Origin: Gautieria morchelliformis
Taxonomy: Eukaryota; Basidiomycota; Agaricomycetes; Gomphales; Gomphaceae
DNA: 64,000 nucleotides
Reading direction: 5' to 3'
NCBI GenBank assembly: GCA_015179125.1
Contig: WHVA01000259.1
Coordinates: forward strand, 62,001 to 126,000
Shown here: positions 54,491 through 64,000 of the stretch, piece by piece
Layout of the letters: every line of letters starts with the position of its first letter
Position numbering within the stretch: position 1 is the stretch's first letter
The notes under the pieces: generated by a model
What the model saw: only the letters and a program-made list of their open reading frames with translations
Told to the model about the DNA's origin: nothing
Database searches by the model: none
Program-made: the position numbers and the translations under genes

Positions 54491-54636
54491 GGCTCTGCAG
54501 GATTTGATGTCAGAAATACTTAGTGGTTGAGTCTTGACCGGCCTACTTCTCTGCCACACAAACACATGAATTTCTGGTTTTATAATCTTGTTAAAGGGCC
54601 TATAGCCTTCAATTATAGGTACTGACTAGGTGGGTA

Positions 54637-54653
54637 CCCGCGCTTCGCGCGGG
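54637..54653 (-). terminator. Helitron 3' hairpin
   Basis: Perfect 7-bp GC stem with a 3-nt loop, 11 nt before CTAG. It is the signal that ends rolling-circle transfer. Confidence 0.85.
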
Positions 54654-54774
54654 GGTGTAGGTCAAACGCATCGGTAAGGTCAAGTGCATTGGGGAAAATA
54701 AAAGTAACCAATTTGCATCAAGTAAAATCAAGTAACACACATAAACCATATCAAGAGAAGTGGATATAAAAAAA

Positions 54775-57700
54775 TCAAGGAGCTCTAAGTAATACATCTT
54801 TATATACAATGTTGGTTGTGTCCAAACCCTCCTCAAGCAAGACCTTGACTCTGTTCCAATTGGTCCCTCTTGATACACCAACATACAACTGACCATGTCC
54901 AAACACTGGATATCTCAGGTCCAGCCCAACCGTACCCAAAGACTGTCCCTGAGACTTGTTGATAGTCATTGCAAATGCCAAACGCACTGGAAACTGCCTC
55001 CTTTGCAGCACAAATGGCAACTCTCCCTCTGATGGCTTAATGATGATCCTGGGGATGAAAGCAATATTGCCTGCACATGGACCTGAGATGATCCTGACCT
55101 CCAACACTCTAATGCTTATCCTCACCAACCGCAACCTTGTCCCATTGCATAGTCCTTGCTTCTGATCCAAATTGCGCAACAGCATCATAGGCACTCCAGG
55201 CTTGACTTCCAAGCGAGCAGGAGGAAGACAGCCCATCTCTATGGAATTCAGATACTCCACAGGATACCGATCTGCATCTTCGGATTCTTCAATGGAATTT
55301 GCACAGTGCAAGACCTGAGCATCACCTGGAAACTCCCTAAACACCATGGAATTGATCTCATTGACCTCAGTGTTTCTGGCACAGAGGATGGCACGCTCCA
55401 AAAAGTAATTGTCCTGGGCAGGGACATGATTGCCAATGCCAGGGTATATTTCCTGGATCAGATCTTCAATTCCAGGGCCACAAACCATGTGAGGAGGCAG
55501 TGAGAACGTATGATCTAGTGGGAGATCCTTTCCCTGGCCCACATTCTGCAGCCATTCTGCAAACCTGGCTCTGTCAGGGTCATTTCTCACCCGCATGTTC
55601 TCTGTCAGATGGAGGACATTGATCTTTGGCCACAGATATGACTTCTGAAGGGTAGCTCCCACGATATCCTCCTTGGAGCCTTTAGGGACAATTGGCAGAG
55701 TCTGCTGAAAGTCACCTCCAAAGGCGACTGTGATGCCACCAAAGGGTCTATCAGGCTGGTCAAGGAAATCCCTCAGTGTCCTGTCAATGGCCTCTATGGC
55801 ATGGCGATGCTGCATTGCAGCCTCATCCCAGATGAGGAGACTGGCCTGTCTCAGCATGTCAGCCTTGTCAGAGTTCTTTTTGATGGAGGAGAAAGAGCGC
55901 TCATGGACAGGAATGGGAATTCCAAGCATGCTATGAGAGGTTGTACCCTTAGTGAGGATAAGTGCAGCCATTGCAGATGAGGCTACTGCAATCACAATGA
56001 GGCTCTCCGCTCTACAGGAGTGGATTAGAGTGTTCCATGTGAATGATTTCCCGGCGCCACCTGAGCCAGTGACAAAAAACATTTGTCCATCAGGTTTCCC
56101 ATGAGCATCTCTGGTCAGTGCCGACCGTAATATCTGATCATGCGCAGACCTTTGCCCCTCATTCAGCTTGGGAACCTCCTCATCAGCCTTTTCCCTCTCT
56201 TCAACAGGGTCATAGTCCCTCTGCTCAGCTATGAACCTGTTTCCAATGAGGGCCTCCCACTCGCCTGCCACCCGAGGCATATCATCAAAGCTGCTCAAGG
56301 ACATTCCACCCTGCTGGAGGATTTTTTCCAAGAGAAAGAGGCCAAAATCATAAACCTGATCATCCTGTGGATCCTGCATACCATGTCTGAGTTGGAGCTG
56401 ATGTCTGAGATCATCACATATGTGCTCCCTGAAGCCATCCCATAGTCTGCCAGGACCCGATGGATTGCAATGGCCAAGGATGGTGGCAAAGAGATGTCTG
56501 AGCTGAGCACCTGTTTTCATGCCACTGGCTTCCTGGAGACACAACCTCAACTCCTGATCATCATCCAGAAGTCCCCTTGCACGACAGGCCTCCTTGTAAG
56601 TAGCATATTGTATGCCATCCACCGACCTAAGCTCCTCAAAGGATCTAGCCCCCTTGACCACTGTGAGGAGAGTGCGCACAAAAAATCTCTCTCCTGATCT
56701 AGGGTTTGCAAAGTGAAGGCGACCGATGCTATAACCTCCTTGGCGTGGTGTCCATACCTTTTCCTGTGAGTGCCAGGTAAAATGCTCAGGAAACTCCACA
56801 TAGAGCAGATCACGTGCTTCAGGGTAGATATCATTGGCCTCAAAGTAAGCCATGAGCGGTGTCTTTTTCGCCTCAGCCCTTTCCAGGATGTTGTCCACAT
56901 CCTGGTTGGGATCAAAGATGATTGTGTGATGGTCCTTTTCATGGACTGGCAGTGCCATGACTGCAGGCACCTGGGTGTGGATTTCCCGCTCCAGCAACCT
57001 CCGACAGGCCTCATGAGCACTGACATAGCGAGCGTCCAGGTACTGCTTAATTTCATCCTGGGTGCGACCAAACTCCATGGTGGTCCGATCATGGCCCTTG
57101 TAGAGATACTTGTGGATATACTTGATACACCTCACATTGATGGTGAGTTCAGGGTTGATGTGACACCAGAATTTGAGCAAGAGCAGAGCAGAGTATGGCG
57201 CAACCCATCTGTTGTCCAGCATGTCACCTCTGACATTGTGCAGCCTTCCATCATTGCGACGACGATATTTTGGATATCCATCCTCATTCAGACTGGTTTC
57301 CTCACAGAATGGCTTTGGGAAGTTTTTCTTGCACTTGCCATTTTCCATGCAGGGTGCGTTTGGTTTCATTTCTCCACAGGGACCATGTGTCATCAGCTCA
57401 CAGACCAACCGGTAGAGGACAGGATGAGTCTCTGGATCAGGGAACTCTGCCGAAATCATTGAATCCACCTCATGTGGATGTCTGATCTTGGAATCTCTTT
57501 CAAACCAGATAAGAATATGCATGTGTGGGAGTCCCCTTTTCTGGAATTCAATGGTGTGGACGCAAGCGACGGTTTCCCCAAAAATCTTTTCCTTGACGAT
57601 CAAGTCAATGAGGTATTTCTTTTTGAGCTGGAACACCCGCGACACCAGGTCAGGCCTGTCCTGAGGAGTTTGTCCAGGCAACAACGCATCCAATACCTCC

Positions 57701-59739
57701 TGCCAGTTGGGATTGGCAGTCATGGTAATAAAGAGATCAGCCACACCATACTTCCTTGAAATGGCCAGAGAGTTCTGCAGGTTTTGCTGCATGTCCCGTG
57801 TCCCCCCCTGAAATGTGGCAGGCAGAATGGATCTTGCGCCCAAGTTGTTTGGATCTCTGTCATTGTCATTGCGATGAAAGGCATCCATCATCTGGTTATA
57901 CATCTCAGCACGGAGAGTGTGTTGAATTGTCCTGATCCACCACAGCCTGCTTTGCTCTGCAGCGGCCCAAGAGTCTACAATGTACTGCTGGAATAATTTG
58001 CCAGCACGCAGGAGTGTTGTAGGTTCTTCTGTTCTCTGGAAGAGACGATAGGAATGGAACTGAATTTGGGTGACACGCCCAGGTCGCTCACGCCCGCCTG
58101 GTAATTGGCGATAGCGAATACCAGGTTGCCACCCCAACTCTCCCCTGGGAAAGAGCAAGACATAGTGAAGAGAGGCATAGTTTGGATTCATATCGGATAC
58201 CCTTTTAAAACGTCCACCTTTGAGCTGGACAATAATATCCCTAGGTTCAGGGATGATGCCATCTCCAGGAAGAACCACCGCAATCTCATCCGCAGTAGGG
58301 ATATTATACCTCCTAGGATCCCTGTGTTCCCTGTATGTGAGCCTAGCCCGGATCTCACCATTCTGTCCCTGAGCTCTGAGCCTCTCAGCCGCTTGTCTAT
58401 ATATGGGAACATGAGGATTGCATAGGAGGAGCATTTCCTGCAAGTCTCCCATGATAGTTGGAGACAGACCTGGGTTACGCGCGTTCCTCTGTGCCAAAGC
58501 CAATGCTGGATCATATATATAAAGTTGGGCATACTGTATCCGCCTCCCAGGGTTAGGGATGAGAGAGCCATGAATATGATACAGTTCGCCCTGCAGCTTG
58601 AGGACATATGGACCACGACCCTCCCGAAGCAAATCTAGGTCAAAGTCGGCTCCCAAGGAAGTGAATGCAAATGCAGCATTGTACTGCCTGATGTTCTGGC
58701 GAAACTGTTTGGCCTCAGGGTCCTGGCCCTCTAAGAGCTGTCTCAATGGCTGAGGGAGCACTGGCAGCTCTGGAAGCTGCACCTTTCCTTGTATACAGCA
58801 ATCACCAAACCTGGGCCGCACATTTGAGGATTTCTGCAGGCGTTCTGCCATCCAGTGCAATGCTTTACAGTCAGGGCAGGAAACAACCATGGGACCCAAA
58901 TCATGACGCTGCACATCTGCCTCGATTATTCTAGAGCGACCAAGTGGAATAGGAGGAGGAGGTTGCTGAGGACGCTGCCGAGGTGCAGGGAGTGGCTGAG
59001 GAGGCTGAGGAGGTGCAGGGAGTGGCAGAAGACGCTGTGGAGGTGCAGGGAGTGGCTGAGGAGGCTGAGGAGGTGCAGGGAGCTGCTGAGGAGGCTGAGG
59101 AGGTGCAGGGAGTCGCTGAAGAGGCCGCAGAAGCGCAGGGAGTAGCCGAGGCATTGGTCTTATTGCATTGGCCTGAGCCGGCAATGCTTCCACTCCTGCA
59201 GAACCTACTACAGAAGGATTAGCTGCCTGTCTACCTCTTCCCAATTGCTGCAATATAGCAGACTGCTCAGCAGCCTGAGCACGCAACTGTGCAATTCCTG
59301 CAGAACCAACCACAGGAAGATTGGGAGGTGGCCGTATAGGCTCCTGCCTGTATCTTCTCACAGGCTGTGCTGCTGGGATTGCTGCTAACTGAGCACGCAG
59401 GGCTGCCACCTGCTGTCCAGGACTGGGATCCGGAGGACGTGACGGCCCTGCAGGCATAGGAGGACGTGGTGGCCCTGCAAGGATAGGAGGACGTGATGGC
59501 CCAGCCACAGGTTGTTGAAAAGGATCAGCGACATTGCTTCTAGGAGGAGGGCGAGGGATGGCAAAAGGCTGTGGTGGAGGGGGAGGCTGGTCCTGAGCTC
59601 TGACAGCAGCAGCAGCAAGTGCACGCGCTCTCCGATCAGTGGGCGACGTCATATGACCCTCTTGCTCCTCCCTTGCCCTTTCACGCTCCTGCTGACGATT
59701 TCTCTCTGGAGTAGAAGGATCCCTGAGAAATGTAGGCAT
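54775..59739 (-). CDS. Helitron RepHel protein (HUH endonuclease and PIF1-type helicase)
   Basis: An uninterrupted 1,654-codon frame. N-terminus: low-complexity Pro/Gln-rich region with PPQPLPAPPQ-type repeats (about 150-300), then a CPDCKALHW..GDCC zinc-like motif. The Helitron N-terminal domain contains HYVLLFPRGELGW. The Rep catalytic region has GLPHMHILIWF (HUH) and CIKYIHKYLYKGHD (tyrosine block). The helicase has Walker A GSGGAGKSF, Walker B LIWDEAAM, AFGGDFQQTLPIVP, AMTINKSQGQSL and YVGVSRG near the C-terminus. Together these cut, unwind and rejoin DNA in rolling-circle transposition. No frame breaks seen; ATG 59739 is followed by MPTFLRDPSTPERN. The intact reading frame and termini make it a candidate active element. 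Confidence 0.95.
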   Translation of the reverse strand: MPTFLRDPSTPERNRQQERERAREEQEGHMTSPTDRRARALAAAAVRAQDQPPPPPQPFAIPRPPPRSNVADPFQQPVAGPSRPPILAGPPRPPMPAGPSRPPDPSPGQQVAALRAQLAAIPAAQPVRRYRQEPIRPPPNLPVVGSAGIAQLRAQAAEQSAILQQLGRGRQAANPSVVGSAGVEALPAQANAIRPMPRLLPALLRPLQRLPAPPQPPQQLPAPPQPPQPLPAPPQRLLPLPAPPQPPQPLPAPRQRPQQPPPPIPLGRSRIIEADVQRHDLGPMVVSCPDCKALHWMAERLQKSSNVRPRFGDCCIQGKVQLPELPVLPQPLRQLLEGQDPEAKQFRQNIRQYNAAFAFTSLGADFDLDLLREGRGPYVLKLQGELYHIHGSLIPNPGRRIQYAQLYIYDPALALAQRNARNPGLSPTIMGDLQEMLLLCNPHVPIYRQAAERLRAQGQNGEIRARLTYREHRDPRRYNIPTADEIAVVLPGDGIIPEPRDIIVQLKGGRFKRVSDMNPNYASLHYVLLFPRGELGWQPGIRYRQLPGGRERPGRVTQIQFHSYRLFQRTEEPTTLLRAGKLFQQYIVDSWAAAEQSRLWWIRTIQHTLRAEMYNQMMDAFHRNDNDRDPNNLGARSILPATFQGGTRDMQQNLQNSLAISRKYGVADLFITMTANPNWQEVLDALLPGQTPQDRPDLVSRVFQLKKKYLIDLIVKEKIFGETVACVHTIEFQKRGLPHMHILIWFERDSKIRHPHEVDSMISAEFPDPETHPVLYRLVCELMTHGPCGEMKPNAPCMENGKCKKNFPKPFCEETSLNEDGYPKYRRRNDGRLHNVRGDMLDNRWVAPYSALLLLKFWCHINPELTINVRCIKYIHKYLYKGHDRTTMEFGRTQDEIKQYLDARYVSAHEACRRLLEREIHTQVPAVMALPVHEKDHHTIIFDPNQDVDNILERAEAKKTPLMAYFEANDIYPEARDLLYVEFPEHFTWHSQEKVWTPRQGGYSIGRLHFANPRSGERFFVRTLLTVVKGARSFEELRSVDGIQYATYKEACRARGLLDDDQELRLCLQEASGMKTGAQLRHLFATILGHCNPSGPGRLWDGFREHICDDLRHQLQLRHGMQDPQDDQVYDFGLFLLEKILQQGGMSLSSFDDMPRVAGEWEALIGNRFIAEQRDYDPVEEREKADEEVPKLNEGQRSAHDQILRSALTRDAHGKPDGQMFFVTGSGGAGKSFTWNTLIHSCRAESLIVIAVASSAMAALILTKGTTSHSMLGIPIPVHERSFSSIKKNSDKADMLRQASLLIWDEAAMQHRHAIEAIDRTLRDFLDQPDRPFGGITVAFGGDFQQTLPIVPKGSKEDIVGATLQKSYLWPKINVLHLTENMRVRNDPDRARFAEWLQNVGQGKDLPLDHTFSLPPHMVCGPGIEDLIQEIYPGIGNHVPAQDNYFLERAILCARNTEVNEINSMVFREFPGDAQVLHCANSIEESEDADRYPVEYLNSIEMGCLPPARLEVKPGVPMMLLRNLDQKQGLCNGTRLRLVRISIRVLEVRIISGPCAGNIAFIPRIIIKPSEGELPFVLQRRQFPVRLAFAMTINKSQGQSLGTVGLDLRYPVFGHGQLYVGVSRGTNWNRVKVLLEEGLDTTNIVYKDVLLRAP
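58965..59150 (-). repeat. Minisatellite in the RepHel N-terminal coding region
   Basis: About five units of a 30-36 bp repeat around GAGGCTGAGGAGGTGCAGGGAG (plus strand, interrupted), encoding proline-rich PAPPQPPQ repeats. Length variation would stay in frame. Confidence 0.75.
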
Positions 59740-59815
59740 AAGCTTAGAGGAACAATCAAGCTACCCCACTTCAACTTACATTTGCAAGCAGATGCTGTTG
59801 TTGTTAATTTTTCTT

Positions 59816-60030
59816 GGGCAAAGTCAGGGGAATTTATTAATTTCTAATTAAATAAAAGTCAGACAGCTCACACCAGACCACAGAGAAATACATACATACC
59901 AAGGAAGGGACAGGGGGTTTGTTTGTTAGGCAAAGTCAAGGGAATTTATTAATTTCTATTTAAAAAAAAAAAAATGTCAGATGGCTCACACCAGACCACA
60001 GACAAATATATGTACCAAGGAAGGGATGGG
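59816..60030 (-). repeat. Two ~105-bp tandem repeats upstream of RepHel
   Basis: GCAAAGTCAGGGGAATTTAT...CACACCAGACCACAGA at 59816 recurs at 59931. The GCAAAGTCAGG core reappears in the array at 63.2-63.9 kb, which links that array to a related Helitron. Confidence 0.75.
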
Positions 60031-60614
60031 GAATTTTTTTGATGAAAATATCCAAGTCTTCTTGGGCTATCCAACTGGAATAATTCCAGTAAAAGGTCCT
60101 GGTCCTGGTCCTGGGGAGATGTCTTCTTCAGCCACCAGTAGTGCAAGTCAACACTAAGAGAACTGCAATGCAATTGTGGCTCCCTCTAAGGCAGCCTGGG
60201 ATGATTACCTGGCTCCTTAGCAGAGAAAAAGCTGCCCCACTGAAGAGGTCAACCCCAATAGTTCACAGCAGAGATCTCCCTGGGAAGAGATCTTTTGTAG
60301 TCTACACTATATAGGCTATCTATTAATTCACTCTCATGCAATTTTATTCTATCTAGAGGGCAGAGAGGAGAGGAGGGTGGTGGTGGAGTGCGCAAAAGCG
60401 GCTGCGCAGCATTCTGCCAGCGCAGCGCGGCTTTGAGCGCTTGAGCCACCAGAACGCTGCGCAGCCTCGAGCGCTGGAGCCGGCAGACCGGCGTGAACCG
60501 CGGGTAGGGCGTAGGGCTCGCGGCTGCGCCGCTCGCGCGCTCCGCTGACAAACTAATGACCAAGCATTGGTCAGCGGGCCCACAACCACCCACCCCCCGC
60601 GTTTAACTCTTAGA
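60031..60614 (-). other. Helitron 5' region, GC-rich
   Basis: No gene. 60340-60600 is GC-rich with many GCGC/CAGC words and short inverted repeats (for example GCTGCGCAGC), up to the 5' TC end. It may include the Helitron promoter. Confidence 0.5.
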
Positions 60615-60870
60615 CTAGGTGGATACCCGCGCTTCGCGCGGGGGTGCAAGTCAAACGCCTCGGTAAGGTCAAACGCATCAGCAAGGTCAAACGCCTTGGG
60701 TAAATCAAACTTGGGATAAGTCAAACACATTTGGATAAGAAAATTTCATTCAGATAAGTAAAACACATTTTATTGATTGAAAGTAGCTCTAAGTAACACA
60801 TCAAGGTAGGTAATGTTATGACCATGCTGCTTGACCAACTCTGGTACCTCCATGCCTCCTCTGGCTCTAT
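60615..60870 (-). mobile_element. 3'-end fragment of a second Helitron
   Basis: CTAG (60615-60618) and the same CCCGCGC-TTC-GCGCGGG hairpin begin a segment similar to the 3' 200 bp of the complete Helitron, including GTCAAACGC repeats and the last codons of RepHel (AGCTCTAAGTAACACATC). The rest of the element is missing. Confidence 0.8.
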
Positions 60871-61018
60871 TCCACAAAGTCCACACTTTGACCTTTTCAT
60901 CCCCTTGTTCTTTACTATTCACATACTTCCCCTTTTGACTCTATTCACCGGCCTTCCCTACTTGACCCTTAGCATAGCAAGTCCGGAGCATCAGGAGATC
61001 CATTTGTTCCACTATCAA
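60871..61018 (+). repeat. LTR remnant of element E family
   Basis: Contains pieces such as CCCCTTGTTCTTT and AGCATAGCAAGT seen in the element E LTRs, diverged; it is the target into which the solo LTR at 61019 inserted. Confidence 0.4.
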
Positions 61019-61801
61019 TGTTACAACTGTTCCGCTCAACCATCTCCACCATATCCGCATATCCTCCGCACCACCTCTGCACCGCCTCCGCACCACCTCT
61101 TCACCGCCTCCGCACCACCTCTTCACCGCCTCCGCACCACCTCCGACTCTATTCCACAACATCTGCACCATCTGCAACCCTCTACCTCGACCCTGGTGAT
61201 TTCAGTACCCCTGGCCACCTCCAGATACCGGCCCCCGTACTCGACCTTGAACACAGCAAGATACCATTTCCGTAATTCCGTTTCTTCCGAGGCCTATTGT
61301 ACATACTCACCTTGTTCTTTGCCATTGTACTTACCCTACCCTGCACCCCCCTTGTCATCCCATTGTTCCGCATTAGTTACTTGCCCTGTATGTCTATCCG
61401 ATTCCTGCACTCTCCAGAATTTGCTTAGTACCATACCATTGCCTGTTGCTTCAGCTCTTTGTATAAACCCCCTCATGTATGTCTCCGTTCCTGCAATCAG
61501 ATAATCAACTTCGATACGTGATTCCCTTTGCACTGTCTCCTGTTCTTAGCACAGCGAGTTTTGCTAGTCTTGTCTCCTTCCGCTCCCGACCCTGTGTCCT
61601 CCACCTCTTCCGCCTCTTCTGACCTTTGTTCTCCGACCCTCGAACCTCGACTCTCAGTACTCTGTTCCCGACTTCTGCCTTCTCCGATATCCGCAAGTCA
61701 ATCCTGAAATACTTAGGACGGTAGTTCATCAGGGGCGCAACACATAAGTGGAAGCCGTTGTCCTTTCCAGTTCCGACCTCTGGGAATTCCAATACGTAAC
61801 A
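61019..61801 (+). mobile_element. Solo LTR of element E family
   Basis: 783 bp from TGTTACAACTGTTCCG to ATACGTAACA, flanked by a perfect duplication ATCAA (61014-61018 and 61802-61806). It has TATAAA near 61462 and the AATCAGATAAT start-site motif near 61494. An internal minisatellite (CACCGCCTCCGCACCACCTC-type units, 61070-61145) is absent from the LTRs at 28.9 and 36.2 kb. Confidence 0.9.
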
Positions 61802-61806
61802 ATCAA

Positions 61807-62162
61807 TTAGACCCACATTCCCCTTGTTCTTTCGCCTATTGATTGTTCTTAGTTCTACCCGGCACCCCCTTGTAGTTCCTCTTGTTCCGTATTAGTTACT
61901 TACTCCATTTATCCTAGTTACTTTTGCTTGCACTGGAATTGCTTACCTCTACCTTCTGACATGTTGTCTCAGCTCTTTGTATAAAACCCAGTCATGTGTG
62001 CCTCTATTCTGCAATCAGATAATTGACTTTGATATGTGACTCCCTTTGCACTGTTTCCTATTCTTACCACAGCAAGTACTTGCAAGGCCTCTGTCTCTCT
62101 GACCTCTGCCTTCCAACTCGATTTCTGATATCCAACTTAACTCGATTCTTGACCCCTTACCT
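61807..62162 (+). repeat. Truncated LTR of element E family
   Basis: Carries CCCCTTGTTCTTTCG, TATAAAA near 61979 and AATCAGATAAT near 62013, then breaks off at the Helitron 3' end at 62163. Confidence 0.65.
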
Positions 62163-62289
62163 CTAGGTGGATACCCATGCTTCACACGGGGGTGTAGGTC
62201 AAACGCATTGGGTAAATCAAACTTGGGATAAGTAAAACACATCTCATTGCAATTGAAAGTAGCTATAAGTAACAGATCAAGATAGGTAA

Positions 62290-63205
62290 TGTCTCTACAC
62301 ATGTCTGCATGTGCCCAAGTATAGCGTGCATAGCATGTCCTCCATGCATAGCCTCGAATATAGGATGCTTATTGTGTCCCTGGTTTGTAACATGACCCCA
62401 CACATAACATGTCCCCAAGTATAGTGTGTGTAGCATGTCCTCCATGCATAGTGTGTCTCCACATGTAGCATGTCCCCAAGTACAGTGTGCATGGCATGTC
62501 TCACATGCATAGCATGTCCCTGGTTTGTAGCATGTCCCCAAACATAGCGTGTCCCTAAATTATAGCATGTGTGTCCCCCATGCATAGCGTGTCCACATGT
62601 GTAGCATGTCCCTACATGTAGTGTGTGTAGCATCTCCCTCAAGTATAGTGTGCAAAGTGTGTCCCCAATGCATAACATGTCCCCCAAGTATAGTGTGCAT
62701 AGCATGTCCTTTGTTTGTAGCGTGTCCCCCAAGTATAGCATGTGTAGAATGTCCCTTGTTTGTAGTGTTTTCCCCTGTAGTGTGTCCCTTGTTTGTACCA
62801 TGTCCCCCAAGCATAGTGTGTCCCCACATATAGTGTGCACATCCCCATGCATAGTGTGCGTGTCCCCAAGCATAGCGTGCATGTCCCCAAGCATAGCGTG
62901 CGTGTCCCCACCCATAACATTCGTGTCTCCATGCATACCATGAGTGTCTCCACACATAGCGTGCATGTCCCCAAGGATAGCGTGCGTGTCCCCACGCATA
63001 ACATTCGTGTCTCCATGCATACCATGAGTGTCTCCACACATAGCATGCATGTCCCCAAGCATAGCGTGCGTGTCCCCACGCATAACATGCATGTCTCCAT
63101 GCATAACATGCATGTCCCCATGCATAGTGTGTGTAGCATGCCCCTCAAGTATAGCATGCATAGCATGTCCCAATGGCATGTGTAGCATATCCCCAAGGGC
63201 CTCAA
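62290..63205 (-). repeat. 21-bp minisatellite with 84-bp higher-order units
   Basis: Units like GCATAGCGTGCATGTCCCCA repeat with a 21-bp period at 62840-63130, and four-unit blocks of 84 bp recur (about 62869-62952 and 62953-63036). The left half (62290-62830) has longer, less regular units. Because 21 is a multiple of 3, several frames stay open on both strands, the longest 306 codons with GDTHAML/GDMHAMC heptapeptides. I treat these as by-products. Confidence 0.85.
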
Positions 63206-63219
63206 AGTGAAGCAAGCAG

Positions 63220-63870
63220 AGGCTGTTACTACTTATTAACTTTTAGCAAGCTCAGGGACATGTATCAATATCTATTTTGTGACATATACAGACATAAATA
63301 AAATAGTCCAGGAAACCATATTTAAGCAGCTGTCATTAATTTTTAGCAAAGTCAGGATTATCTATTTTTTGAAAAAATGTCAAGAAAATGTCCAGTACAT
63401 GTAAGCTGAAGCTGTTATTAATTTTAGCAAAGTTAGGGTTATCTATTTTTCGAAAATGTCAAAAAAATGCACTGTACATTTAACCTGGAGCTGTTGTCAA
63501 TTTTCACAAAGTCAGGATAATTTATTGATATCTATTTGCGAAAAAATGTCAAAAAAGTACAGTACATTGAAGCAGAAGCTGTTATTAATGCCCAGTCAAA
63601 GCCAGAGAAGCCCAGGGACTGACAGAGAAACCCAGAGCCATAGTAAGCCAGCCACCAGTATAGGTAAGCAGCTTTACAGTCCATAAAACAATAAAACAAA
63701 CCACATTTAAAAGCAGAACCTATTGTCATTAATTTTAGAGGAAACTTATTGATGTCTATTTTCAAAAAAAACCTGAAAAATAGATATTACACTACAATTT
63801 TTTCACCACAGTCTGGGGATGTTATTTAAATCTATTTTCGAAAAAATTCAGAAAAATATAAAGCACATGT
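63220..63870. repeat. AT-rich tandem array, ~85-110 bp period
   Basis: Four to five diverged units with GCTGTTATTAATTTTAGCAA, AGTCAGG and TTATCTATTTTT. The same words occur in the 5' repeats of the complete Helitron (59797-60030). Confidence 0.7.
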
Positions 63871-64000
63871 GACAATACAATATAATGAAAAAAAAGAAAG
63901 GAACCAATGAAATTACAAACACAAATAAAATAAAATACATGGCAATGCATTAAAAAAGAGATATTACCTACCAATAGAAATCCAGCCAAGCCAATAGATA

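Larger units (their letters stand above)
54626..60614 (-). mobile_element. Complete autonomous Helitron
   Basis: On the minus strand the element starts TCTAAGAGTTAAAC at 60614 and ends CTAG at 54626, followed by T. An exact 7-bp hairpin (CCCGCGC-TTC-GCGCGGG, 54637-54653) lies 11 bases before the 3' end. These are the 5' TC and 3' hairpin-CTRR hallmarks of Helitrons. The intact RepHel gene lies inside. Its 5' end abuts the 3' CTAG of another Helitron copy. Confidence 0.9.
62163..64000 (-). mobile_element. Third Helitron (3' end, minisatellite, subterminal repeats), runs off the window
   Basis: Minus-strand 3' end CTAG at 62166-62163, with a degenerate hairpin (CCCGTGTGAAGCATGGG) and GTCAAACGC words as in the complete Helitron. 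A 21-bp minisatellite and then an array related to the 5' repeats of the complete Helitron follow. No Rep or helicase frame is present, so this looks non-autonomous. The 5' end is not identifiable in the window. Confidence 0.6.

Noticed and set aside
62840-63130. CRISPR-like array
   Set aside because: Units are contiguous 21-bp repeats without unique spacers, in a eukaryotic genome.
62295-63215. 306-codon ORF as a real protein gene
   Set aside because: The 21-bp repeat period keeps several frames open on both strands; no other coding evidence.

Overview
The window looks like a transposon-dense stretch of a filamentous basidiomycete genome, most likely an agaricomycete. Evidence: genes have many introns of about 45-105 bp with GT-AG ends; the main host gene is a fungal NACHT/ankyrin NLR; and the rest is dominated by Ty3/gypsy LTR elements with chromodomains, Helitrons and decayed DNA transposons. 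I cannot name the species.

Layout, left to right. 1-2674: Ty3/gypsy element A, minus strand, cut by the window edge. 2708-5282: foldback DNA transposon with ~1 kb inverted arms and a pogo-like transposase scrap. 5283-12876: decayed Ty3/gypsy element B, minus strand, whose extra 3' ORF is split by a solo LTR of the C family (6566-7061, TSD GGTGC). 12877-19080: Ty3/gypsy element C, plus strand, with an essentially open 4.2 kb pol. 19085-19842: a small three-exon host gene. 20082-28771: element D, plus strand, near full length with two UGA stops. 28905-36914: element E, plus strand, which also carries an antisense cysteine-cluster gene. 36915-39890: mosaic of TAH18 and NLR gene relics, a TGACTCA-rich LTR-like promoter and a 573-bp MITE. 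40384-46934: an intact 14-exon NLR gene. 47-50.8 kb: relics. 51.0-54.5 kb: a tubulin cofactor A copy between inverted repeats, then a tandem segmental duplication. 54626-60614: a complete autonomous Helitron, followed by Helitron 3' ends, a solo LTR (TSD ATCAA) and a minisatellite-bearing Helitron up to the window end.

Three results stand out. (1) Elements A, C and E each carry, two bases after the 5' LTR, a 10-12 nt primer-binding site exactly complementary to the sequence 33-35 bp downstream of their own TATA box. The pairs differ in sequence but keep complementarity, as expected for Tf1-type self-primed reverse transcription. (2) The same three elements have gag and pol in a -1 relation with a slippery heptamer, a short spacer and a stem-loop at the junction. 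(3) The NLR gene splices into one 1,834-residue frame that joins an N-terminal signalling-type region, NACHT, 22 ankyrin repeats and a beta-propeller resembling the Tup1 corepressor.

All functions are inferred from reading motifs; no database search was run.
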